A DNA stretch of 64,000 bases from Apostichopus japonicus (Eukaryota; Echinodermata; Holothuroidea; Aspidochirotida; Stichopodidae), in NCBI RefSeq assembly GCF_037975245.1, contig NC_092575.1:13561001-13625000 (forward strand). Reading direction: 5' to 3'. The notes under the pieces were generated by a model. The model made no database searches and was not told where the DNA came from. It saw only the letters and a program-made list of their open reading frames with translations. Positions 1 through 13,000 of the stretch are shown here, in pieces. Every line of letters begins with the position of its first letter. The first letter of the stretch is position 1. The position numbers were made by a program, and so were the translations under genes.

Positions 1-764
1 AAGCTCTGCTTCTTCAGTCCTCCTCCCCCTCCTTGTAATTTAACTATTCACCATTGTATTTATATTATGTGGAAATAAATCAAACTCAAATAGAATGTGA
101 AATGTTAGGTATACAGGAATTCTGGCTGTCTCCACCTTATCAGGCTAACTTGTAAGGGTATGTATCCGATAGAGAATGCATTCCATGAAGAAAAGAACAC
201 ACTTCCTTCGCAAATATATATCCGTCACAAGGAAGAGCAATTTCCTATGGATGTATCCTAGCAGGCAAGTGGATAATTGGGGTGCTGTATCAAACAGTTC
301 GATTAATTATGCAAAACAAACTTAGCAGAGAATTCTCCACAACAGAATAATAAGTATGCTGCACTAGCACAGGAACTAGCACAGGGCTAGAGGTGACCCT
401 CTTTACATCACTTGTTCAAAAAGGGGGTTGGTAATTACCTTGATCGTATCACTTACCCTTCCCTCCCCTCAACCCACCCCCATTCTCCCCCTGCCATCCT
501 CCAAAAACATACCCAAACCATACTTTGTCAGCAACCCCTCATTTTCCATGACCAATCTGAACTCAATTGACTGGAAAATACTGTTACTTGTTACCAATAA
601 CACGTTTGCCATTTCAGATATGAAAACTACGGTGTCCTGGATGACAAATCTACCTTGACTTGGTTAAGCCATTGTTTGATTTATTGGTATTCCATAGACT
701 TCCCATACCACCTACTAATGACCAATAGACCACAGCACTCATAGAAAACAACAAACAACACATC

Positions 765-824
765 TGACAGACTGACTGTCTGTCTGTCTGTCTGACTGAC
801 TGACTGGCTGACTGACTGACTGAC
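765..824. repeat. CTGT/CTGA microsatellite
   Basis: A run of CTGT units changes into CTGA units, in sequence left of the last confirmed NAA25 exon. Confidence 0.9.
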
Positions 825-1044
825 GGCAATAATATCATTAATAATCCATATGTTAGATTTGTGTAACAAAATATGTCATGATTTTTGTTCACTCTCATAT
901 TCTTCACTAAATCCCTATTGAGATATTGCAGTAGCCAATCAACTCATAATGAAATTAAGTACAATGAAAGGAAAGACATCAGAAGGGTTAAGATTTGGAT
1001 ACACGATAATGGAAAATGGCAGTAGACAGTGTAAAGGGGCCTAC

Positions 1045-4000
1045 CTTGACTTGGGTCAATCTCCATATTGCGTACAAATTCTGTGAAGGATTTGCCTTCT
1101 CTGTATCAAGAAAAGTAAAAATGATATTAGGTACAATCAAAGTTTTTCTCATAAAAAAAAAAAACTATTTCATAAAGGAATACTAAAAGTCTGAGGATTA
1201 CATCAACATTTTTATTTAGGGACAGAAAGCCAGAAAGACAAATGAAAGATTTCCTTCTGTTTTATCCAAACAAACTTTCCCTAAATGTATCTGCACATCA
1301 TCGAACACCGGTAAACTCAAGTAATTTCACTCCATAACCTGGATCAAAGTATTTCCTTATAAAAAAATAATTTAAGAAAGTATTCCTAACAGTTTGAGGA
1401 TTACATCAACCATTTTGGCAAAAAAAAATCATTTGTTGCCATGGTTGTCATGGCAATACCCAAGCTGCAAATACAGGGACAGAAAGCCAGAAGAAAAAAT
1501 TAAGGAGTTCCTTCTGTTTTACCCAAAACGTTTTACTTAAATAAACCTGCACATCAACTAATACAGGTAAATGTTATCCATGTTAACTAAAGTAATATAT
1601 CAATTTTGAATAACTTTACGCCTTGGCCAAGAATAAAGAAGTCATCTTCTGCTTAAGTGAAAGTATCATTTCAGCCATTTTTGAAGACTACCACCCTTCT
1701 ATTCCCCAGCCTACACTGCCCCTTCCTGCTTCCCCAAACCTTCGATAAAATATTCAAACATTACTTTCGGCAGTACCACCTCACAGTGTCCTCTTGGGCA
1801 AAGCAGATGCTTTCTTCTCCCCTTTACTTACCCATTGTTGCCCACACCAGAACCTCTCAAACCCAACCAAACCCTGCTGGCTGTGATTCAGTCATTTCCA
1901 AGTTCTGCATTCTTATCTCCATGTCTGCCTACTACCTATTTACCAATTGCAGTACCACCTGACACTCTATGCCATCACAGGTGAATCCTTTCCTTACCCT
2001 CCCAACAACCACTTCCTACCTCATTTCAATGAAATAATTAATTAATTAATTAATTATTATTATTTTCTTGTTTTGCTTACTTTTCAGACTCTTTTAAGAT
2101 GTCCAATAGCTTCTTCTCTATTGCTGTGTGTGCAAAATGTAACGAGTGTTTGATCTTCGTACTGAAATTCAAGAACTCTGGAATCTTCTCGTAGGTTCCA
2201 AATCTATAGGAGGCTATCATGTATTCTGTAACCTAAACAAAGAAATAAAAAATAAAAAATTAGCAATAATGAGGAGATTGTCAGTAACGATGCCTGTTCT
2301 GTTTCAGAGGGTTTGTTCAGTAAACCATCCTGGAAAGCGTTCACTTTTATATTTGATGTCATATCAAACTAAACAGCCACATTATGCTTGTAGCTTACTT
2401 AATTTATTGTTTAATACCATCTCAGATGTAAATAGCATGGTTACCCCCGAATGAAACCTAAACATCACACACGAAATTTGCTGTTCTGTCGACCAAAAAA
2501 TTAAGGACAGGTTAATTGAAGGACGACCAGAAAAAAAAAAAAACTGATAAATTTGCCCTGTATGATAATGAATAAGAGTTTAAAAACTTAGCAGGATCTT
2601 GGTCTGCCTCTAAAGACGCAACAGCTAGAATTTGGCCAGAAAACTTTGATACATTTACACGGGATGAGACATTGTTGTCATCCATTAATGCATCATTTGC
2701 TATTGGATAATCCTTACATTTTAATATTGGATAATCCTTACAGCAACGAGATACTAATCTCAAACAATCTTAGAATCCTCTGTAGGGTTGGCCAGCTACG
2801 AAGAATCTTATCAATTGCACAATTCCTATCACAATGAGATACAAAAGCCCCCCCCAACCCCCCACCCCCCGCCCCAAAGATCTTCCTCATCTTAATTACC
2901 TCTCGTCTTCCTGATATAAAGAACCTCAACGTTGAATTGTAAAACTGACCCGCCGATGAAAGCTGACCTAAAGATTTGGCATATTTCAGTGCGTTGTAGC
3001 TATGAGGGAAGAAAACCGAGAATGAGAATGAATACTTAAACGTATCGTTGTCTACAGGGTAGAGAGAAGGGGGGGCGGGGAGGGGGTGGGAGGAAGGTTA
3101 ACTGAATTTATGAAATTATTCAAACAAACTAAGAAAGGTAGCTATAGATTATATCAGTTAAAAACATGGTGATGTTGTTATCTCCAACAAAGTTGCAACA
3201 TTTAGTACTCCAGGAAGCTATAGGATTTTTGAATAATACTCCCCTCAGTCCCATTCTAGGTTGGAGGGTGGATACAATCCTGACTCCTCACTACCCCCAC
3301 CCCCCCACTCCCCCACTCCCACAACTCCACACTAAATCATAGCTTGTCCAAGACTGAGAGAATTATCAGAGTTTACTCATTCATGATCACTTCAGATATA
3401 ATATTTAAATTTTCAAAACCAATGAGTTTTTTTTAAGTAAAGTAAACAATACTAAAACCACCATTCCAAGTATGTGGAAGCACTTGCAATGATCATGAAA
3501 ACAGTGAAGATTCATATCAAACAAAGGAAAATAATTCAGGACACGAAACGTCGCTAAAACCAAACACAATACTGTATTATCAAATGGTACAGAATATTGT
3601 TAGGACGCTATCATTCACACACACACACCCTCGGTTGAATTGGTTTTACCTGTCATCACTGTAAGTTAACAAACAAAGATTTTGTTTTTTTCTAAACCCA
3701 CTCCCTAACTGCACCCCTCCACCCCCACTTCCTGTCCCCCTGCCCTCAACATAGCTAATGAAAGATACCTTTGATTAGGATAACCCTGACCACGAATGTA
3801 AACACCTTTGTCAATTTAAAAGATATAAACTTTACGTTTCACTTGCTAGGGGCTGACAATGGGGTGGCTCGACAGGGCCTGAAGGGAGGGGGGGCGGGGG
3901 ATACACAGAATAAACTTACCCTAGGGTATCCTGCTGCATGTGCTTGATGTCAAGACCATCATAAAGACTGGGAACTGTGGTAAAGACACCTGAACAAATC

Positions 4001-7000
4001 CAAAAATATGGAGGATGTAATGTACACATAAAAACACACACACACATGTTCACTATGACATTAAACTTGATAGCAGACTTAATAAATGAATAAGAACTAA
4101 ATACAGCTACAAGCAAATGAAAACTTTGGCCACAAACTTGAAGCAGAAATCAGGGTTATTGTCTTGGCTTAATGCATCTCCCTATTGAAACATACACCCA
4201 TACATGACAGTAACATCAAACAGGTACAGGTGCCAAAGGTGGCAAGTGGAGAGAACTCACAGATACTGGAATTACTACCTAGTGTATATTAGGGTGTAAA
4301 GGAAAACACACTGGTGCATTTATAAGGAATGCAATTGCAAGAATCTTGCTAAAAAAGCATCCACTTGTGATTAAAATTATGGTTGTAGATCTTATTATTT
4401 TACTGCCAAGAGACTTCACAAGGGAGTTCTGGGACCCTCTTCACCCTTCTATGGATTGGCTCCCGTATATATCATGTAGGCTGTAGCTTTTACTGTACCT
4501 GCCATACAATAAAACCGCATCAGGAGAAGTTTGATGTGGTGACTGGACTGGCTGTGCTTGTGACCGATCTTGAGCAGAATCAAACATCGCCAGAGGACAC
4601 TTTCATCCTCTGAGGAGGGGAAGCAGGGAGAGAAATTTACTCACTCATCAATAAAGAAGAAAAAAAAAGTATTTGCATGATCTTTAAAGACACAACCCAT
4701 CCATCATGCTGAGGAATTTATCAATTTATACCTCAGACAAACGTTCACGTAACGATTTCTGTTTATTCCATTTTAATAGTTCATTAAATCACATCATTTT
4801 TGCAGACTATTTGACCATTTAGCAGGCCAAACTAATAGAGGGAAAATAACGGCGTAAATATATTTAACACTCAATAGTTAAGCTAAATTCCATTCCCTAA
4901 AACCCCACCCCCCCCACCAAAAGAAAAGAAAAAATTATATGGGAGTATTTTGTGTATTATTTTTGTGTCTCTAACATGTTTTTCTGTATTTCTCTTTCTT
5001 TAATCGGTATGTGGTTTGATCATCATTACCTTTAGGCAATTTTATGTAAAATTCAGTTCCAATTCTTACAAATTATAATTAATTGTGAAGCTACTTTATA
5101 TTACTATTGCTTTGATACTTTTAGGGCAATGGTTCCCGACCTTTCTCAGAAAAATGCTACTGAAAATGCTCTCGATAAACCCCCCTTGTCCTATCTCTGT
5201 GAAACGGACATTAAACACGGTTGGAACACAGTTCACTTAGGCCTAAATCCATTTATCTACTTATCTAGTGCCATTCCCCCCCCCACCACCCCATCCCAAA
5301 ACATTGGCTTATAACCCCTGGGGGTAATTTATCCCCAGGTTGGAAACAACTGTCTTAGAAAAACAATTCCATCGACTCTCCTATATTATTTTTGACTGTT
5401 CTGTTGAAACTTTCCCAAAGTAATAGACCCCATCTTTCAATAACTTCCTGGTAATACATTCTTCTTTGAATTTCGTAACCTCACCTGTGTCATGCCACAC
5501 ATCAACCAAGAGATGGACTGCCATCAATAAGTACTCGTCAGAATATTGCAGGTCAGTGTCTAGTAGTCCTTTGCCAAAACTTAAGCCTTCTTTGTATCTT
5601 TTGATGAGCTCTGAGGCAAGGTTTCCCTTCTCCTCCGAGCTCAGGGCGTCGTGGAAGCCGTAAAACCGGCTTATCTTCAGACTGGTGAGGTGTCTCTGAA
5701 GTTGCTTTACCTGAATAATTGGGAATGGTACAGGTCAGATTAAAAGTGCAAATTTACCTCCTCCCCCCAACCTTTGTTTTTTTTGGGGGGGTGGGGGCTC
5801 CATGCAAAGTCATAAAAAAAACTTAGTTGCCATGCATATGGTCAAGATAATTATTACACACGCATATCAACGATACAATTAGAGCTTTCAAAAGGATGGG
5901 CACACAAGATTAAAACTTGATGTGTGGCTATCAAGCTATCATACAGATTTCTTGAAATTGCAGAGAAACATGTTGTCATTATTTTATTCGTTAGAAACAC
6001 GCACAGACCTACATCTATCCTGATTGGCCAAAATCATTTCTTTCCGTGCTGACAGGTACCGTCCAATCTTTAATTACGATGAGGTACTCCTTTTCACAGA
6101 CCTAGACCCTTTTGCCACAAACGGTCAATTGTAGACTGAAGGGGTAAACATCGACAGGGTTGTATTGTAGGTTTGTTTTGTTAATACATTGAGCTGCCTT
6201 TAAATTCAAAAGAATGACACCAAATGAATAATATTCATTATATTGCTTCTGTGCAAACTGAATAATAGATCATCCAATTAACAATGAATATGCATGGTCT
6301 CTGCAACTATGGCACACAGGATTGGACTTACCAAAGGTGTGCAGACTATTTGGTCATTGATTGTTTGAAGTTCTGTCACTTCTGTACAGATGACATCATA
6401 ATAGCATAGCAACGATGAATATTCATTATTAGACTTGGCAATGATGTGCAGACTACTTAAATAAACATTGAAAATTTGAAGTTCTGTCACTTTTGTACAG
6501 ATTGAATCATGATACCATAGCATTAATGAATATTCATTGAAACTATGTGCAAACTTTCTCATTATTGATTATTGGAAATTCTTTATCACTTCTGTATGGA
6601 TGGAGTCATGAAAAACCTAGCAAGAATGAATATTCATGACTCAGACTTACCCTAGCAACAACGAATACTCATGAATTTAACTTACCGAAGTTGCATAGAC
6701 CATTGCTCCATCATTCACTTTAAGCTCTACTAATTCTTCCATCCTCTGCAAACAAGACCGCCTCTCTAGTTCTGGCACCATGTACAAGTAAGGAGTGAGG
6801 TCGGAGAAACAACACGTCTTATCAGCAAACAGTCCAAAGTAACGAACAAGAACATCTTCTATGCTACCTGCAAAAAAGTAAAATAAATATCGAAAAAACA
6901 AGTTATCTCTTGAGGAAAATTTGTAAGCAAAAACAAATGTATATTTGATTCATTTCATTTGTTATATTTTTATCTCCCTTTCACTGCACATATTTTTCAG

Positions 7001-10000
7001 ACAAACAAGAGATGTGAAATGGATCAAAGTATTGGTTCAGCTCTGAATAGTTAATTATGGGACATTTGGATCATTATTGCATTTGTGAATCTGAGAAGAT
7101 TTGGCTTCATTGTTTTTAGTTTGTTGCCTGAAAGTTGACCATCTGTGATCATTCCATCATACTGAAAACATTTAACCTTAATTCTATATCTAACCAAGGC
7201 CAGTAAAGTTCATATAAAATACAACATACCGTATGAAACGATTCACATTCCTACCACATTAGTCATTGTTACTGTATCATTGTCCAGTTGAACAATGAAA
7301 CAATTACTAGAAATCACCCAATCACACTCAATATTTTCCAACGCAAGTGACCAAACAGGACCTGATTATCTTTGGTATAGTACAACTTTGTCACACTAGA
7401 TGCCCACTGTCCTCAACCCCTCCCCCTCCCCACCACATCGTCACTTTCCTCTCAACCACCTCCCTCCTCCTCCTCCTCCTCCTCCTCCATCATACCTGCT
7501 TGAGGACCTTCTTCTAACTTTCCCTGAGTTGATAACCTCAATAGTAACTCTAGTTGAGCTAAGTAAGGTCCTCTCAATGCCTTTCCCGTTTTCTCTCTCA
7601 CTTTCTCTTCTTCATTTGCTATCCTCTCCGAGATAAAAGCGGCCATCTCGGGGAGGTCATAATCAGTGGTCTGGGATTCCTCTTTGTTAGTATTATTGCA
7701 GTCTTCATGAGATGTAGCATTCTCTTCACTACCACAAAAACACAGTAAAAATAACAACATTTCCTGTTTCCAGTTATAGAAATACTTTATGAAATTATAT
7801 GTGGCAATATCTTTGACTTCCAAGTTCGGTGAAATAACAACATTCAAACAGATCAAATTTCATGATGAGATGAGATTATTACAGGGCGTGGCGATGTTTA
7901 AAAACTTGAAAACTCTGAGACAAATGGTTCAAACCACTTTATAGCGAAAAACTGATTTGCTCTTTTCAATTTCTAATCTGTACAAATTCCCAGTCAGTTT
8001 CTTTTGTTCATTTGCTTGGGAGAGTTTAATAGAAACAGTTTAAAGAAGTGTTTACGGTTTGAATCTCAACAGCCAATGTCATGGCAATTTCTGACATTTT
8101 CTTCCCTTCACCCAAGATAAACAACAAAGATGTCATTGATTTCATCCTCAGATATGTTGTTCTTGAGAAATTTAAGGAAACTGAATGCCATTTTACCATC
8201 AAATTCAGTGTTATTAATTCCTTAGGTCATCTTTAAACATGTGCTTTCATCAAACAGTTACCGCCAAGAACAGTTGCATGTAAAGGCAATCTCTATACAG
8301 AGAATGACAATGAGATAGCCTGTAATTTTGGATAAGAGTCTGCATGCCAATTACTGGTATTGTACAAGATCGGAAAAACTTTACCCAATTTCTTTTTTTT
8401 TGGCAAACAAAGAGTTGGAAAAACTTCTTTGCATGGCTTTCCAGTTCAAGTGTTTATCAATTCAACTACAGTATAGTTATACTGTGTAATTCCCCACCCA
8501 ACACCTCTCCCCTTCTCTGTTTTCATAGCACCCAACAAATGGTGTTGGGTGGGGAATTACACCTCTACCCTTCTGTTTTCATAGCACCCAACAAATGGTC
8601 ACATGTTATCCAAAGTTTTGTTTCAGATTGAGATAAAATCTGAGCTTCATTTCTCCAAAGACACGCTGATAGTAATATATCGATGATTGCTTTTCATAGC
8701 AGAATGGAAGGCCATAAATTGGTCACTCTCTAAATGTAATAAAAGGTTCAACTGAAAGCAAATAAACAAGAAACTCTGAAACACATGCCCTGCACAGAAT
8801 CCAACCCTCCTTAAATCTTTATATGGGTGAGAGTGAAAGACAAACCTCCCGGTATCAGGTGGCTTCCATCCATTTTCCCGAAGTTTGAACCCTGAAGTTA
8901 GATAACGAGTGTAATACAACCAGTTGTCTGGGCTGTGTAAATGGACAGAATACAGTAACAGAATTATTATCAATCACCTCTTCACTAGCATAACAATACA
9001 TGATAAAATATATTTAATGATACATATATATAAAGGTTATCTACATATTCACTCTGGTCAAAATACTCTTTAAGCCAATCAAAATAACTGAAGACTGTCA
9101 TGAGTGCCCAATCAGTGGCTTTGTTGTATAACCAGGAGATGTGCATAGAACTAACCAAATAGAGTGTGGGAGGGGGAGCATCAGGGGGTTACAACAAAGT
9201 GGCTCACAGACCAGGGAAAAACATGGAAGGGATGGGGAAAATATGTGATAAAGAATAGTGTATTTTCATATGATACTTCAGGAGAAATGAAGAGTGCAAA
9301 CGGGGACAGTGATATTATTGTCCCTGTTCGATCTGGATCTGGGTGCCTCTGGGGGTGGTGATGCTCAAATGTGCAATTTAAATGATTAAATTTTCCTCAT
9401 GTTTTGGTGGCTTCATATCACAAGCCACAACAAAGAAAATTAATGTGATTTATTTTAGTGTTTTATATCATTCAATGTGCATGAAAGCAGCACCTGTCAA
9501 AAGTGAAGACAAATTCTAACATTTTGAACAATTGAAAGGAAAAAGTTCAAAAGAATGATTTTAAGAGTGAAAGATGCTTTGAAGATATCAGAAATTATAA
9601 AAAAAAAACCTCTTTGTTGAGGGGGTTTGTTCATCTAATATAAATGTTGGAGGTATTGTATTGAAATGAATGAAAAAATAAAAAAAAGTATGAAAGAAAA
9701 ACCAAAATTGAGTAATACATTTGCCAATGTGTGGAGAGGAAAAAGAAAACTATTTAACCTTATAAACACCTCTAAACACCAATAATGCAGCACTTTCAAT
9801 CGTTGGGGTGGGGTGGGATGGGGCATGGGGTGGGGGTGGGGGAGGTGTTTCATATATATCATGGGGGAGAGAGAAGCAAAGAGAACCTACAGGAAACCAA
9901 GATCAATGCAAATCAAAATATTTAATTTTTAATTTTTTGGCCCTGTCAGAATTTGTAAAATTGGAAAGAAACACACAACATGCTGACCTTTTGATAAGCA

Positions 10001-13000
10001 TTTCCCTGAAGGCTTGATAAGCTTTGTCCCATTTCTGCATCTTAAAGAAAAGTTCCGCTATCCTTTCATCACGACTTGGAATCTGGGACTTCAATAAAGC
10101 TGAAAGGATGATGACAAGAAAAAGGAAGATACTAGCTTTTGCTTTTAAATTGTTGCACAATGAAGTTCTGTGTTATCTGTCCAAAGTCATAAACTGTCCT
10201 TTGTACAATTTAGCGTTATATTGTAACGAAACAAAGTGAATCGACTTCCTCTTTTCATCCCTAGAACAAAATATAAGACTCCTTGTGTTTGGATGTACCC
10301 TTTGGAATGAATTTCCTGCCTCTATACATTGACAGGCTGGGCTTGTTCAAGTCTAAGCTTAAAACACACTTATTTTGTATTTGCTTTAAGTTAGTAGCAC
10401 TTTGTTTCATGTTATTGTTAAGTGTGTTACAAATGCTTTACAAATGTAACATTTTTTTTAAAAATGGTGATCAATTCTGAGGCTTGTCCGTCAAATGAAT
10501 ATCCAAAGAAAGGTGATGTAAGACTTCCTCTCCTTTCACCAGACACATCAAGTCACACTTGATATCGTAACACCCAAACATGCTGTCAAGTACAAAGGTG
10601 CTACCAAAATGACAAAATGTTTGCTTCAAAATTTTGAAATGGTTTAATTCTACCAAGGGACAGTCACAGAATGATCAATGTGATCATGAGTTAAACAGTC
10701 TACAGAATAGCTTACAATAAAGTGCTGTGAATGGATCTTTGCAACTTTAATACTCCAAAACAAATTTGCCCATTCTTGATTTTGTAAATATGTTGAAAGA
10801 ATAAGGACAGAATAAACCATCTCCAAATCAGACTTTTCACCATTGTATTCGAACATTATACTCATGGATTGTTTTATTATATGCAATCACCTCTCCCCCC
10901 CCTCCTCCCTCTTACCATGTAATCTTGGCAGCATATACCACAGTACCCTGAATACTTACACTGGCCTAGCATACCCCCCCTCCCTCTCTCTTACCATAAA
11001 ATCTTGGCATGTATACCATACTACCCTGAATACTTACACTGGCCTAGATTACCCCACCCCCCCTCCTCCCTCTTACCATAAAATCTTGGCATGTATACCA
11101 TACTACCCTGAATACTTACACTGGCCTAGAGTACCCCCCCCCCCCCCATCCTCCCTCTTACCATATAATCTTGGCATGTATACCATACTACCCTGAATAC
11201 TTACACTGGCCTAGAGTACCCCCCCCCCCATCCTCCCTCTTACCATATAATCTTGGCATGTATACCATACTACCCTGAATACTTACACTGGCCTAGAGTA
11301 CCCCCCCCCCATCCCGCTCACCATATAATCTTGGCATGTATACCATACTACCCTGAATACTTACACTGGCCTAGAGTACCCCCCCATCCTCCCTCTCACC
11401 ATATAATCTTGGCATGTATACCATACTACCCTGAATACTTACACTGGCCTAGAGTACCCCCCCATCCTCCCTCTCACCATATAATCTTGGCATGTATACC
11501 ATACTACCCTGAATACTTACACTGGCCTAGAGTACCCCCCCATCCTCCCTCTCACCATATAATCTTGGCATGTATACCATACTACCCTGAATACTTACAC
11601 TGGCCTAGAGTACCCCCCCATCCTCCCTCTCACCATATAATCTTGGCATGTATACCATACTACCCTGAATACTTACACTGGCCTAGAGTACCCCCCCTCT
11701 CCCTCTTACCATATAATCTTGGCATGTATACCATACTACCCTGAATACTTACACTGGCCTAGAGTACCCCCCCATCCTCCCTCTCACCATATAATCTTGG
11801 CATGTATACCATACTACCCTGAATACTTACACTGGCCTAGAGTACCCCCCTTCCCTCTCTCTTACCATATAATCTTGGCATGTATACCATACTACCCTGA
11901 ATACTTACACTGGCCTAGAGTACCCCCCCCCCCCATCCCGCTCACCATATAATCTTGGCATGTATACCATACTACCCTGAATACTTACACTGGCCTAGAG
12001 TACCCCCCCCTCTCCCTCTTACCATATAATCTTGGCATGTATACCATACTACTCTGAATACTTACACTGGCCTAGAGTACCCCCCCCCCCCTCATCCCGC
12101 TCACCATATAATCTTGGCATGTATATACTACCCTAAATACTTACACTGGCCTAGAGTATCCCCCCCCCCCTCACCCTCTCTCTCTTACCATATAATCTTG
12201 GCATGTATACCATACTACCCTGAATACTTACACTTGCCTAGAGTACCCCCAACCACCTCCAGAGCCTTCTCATGTTTCCCAAGGAGATCCAGAATCATCA
12301 GATAGAGGTTCACTTCGGATTCTCCTTCCAGTTTCTCTTCTTTAATCATCTTCTCCACCATCCTCTCGGCTAAAGGCAACAGCATCTTCTGTCCCAAACT
12401 GTTGTCAGAGTTCAAAGCCTGCAAAAGCCAGGTCCAGATCAGAGAACAAATGCAATACATACAGTATTCCAAATTAAATATTTTCCAACCAAGTCCCTAT
12501 GAAAAGAATCAACACTTACAGTAGTTGAATCCCTCAAGTCATTACTAGACGCTTCATGAAAACCAAGGGACAAACTTTGGTCGTAACAAGTAAAGAAGAT
12601 CTGACCAATTTTGAAAGATATTTAAAAATGTTCAAAACAATCTTTTTGAGTGTGATAGCACTGACAAATCAATTTAATTTGAACAAATTTATTGCAGATG
12701 AAGATATCTATGATACTATCAGCTGCAAATTGACCGGAATCATATTATTGATATATCATTCCGGTAGCTGTAATTGCTTGCTTGATAAAAGTTTTATTCA
12801 TCTATAGGTCAAAACCGTCTCCTCATTATATTTTGTACTCTTAATTTTTTGGGGGTTAAACTCGCTGCTAACGAGAGATTGAATGCAAAATGCAAAAACA
12901 AAGAATGACGTACCTGCATGACTGCACTTATCACTCCCCAGAAATAGAAAGCATTCTTGGGAACCAGCTTGTAGAGTGACATTGCCGTCTGTAAAATGAA

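Noticed and set aside
650-710. A seventeenth NAA25 exon ending CCAAGTCAAG|GTAG
   Set aside because: The donor resembles that of exon 16 and the phase fits, but the peptide does not resemble the expected conserved W-x-D-L-x-DNRD region of NAA25.
11253-11952. Long plus-strand frames of about 160 codons with a repeated YPEYLHWPRVPP peptide
   Set aside because: They arise from the 76-83 bp splice-donor array on the strand opposite to NAA25. The frame depends only on repeat length.
10885-12250. CRISPR-like regular repeat
   Set aside because: Repeats are directly adjacent with no unique spacers, and the genome is an animal's.
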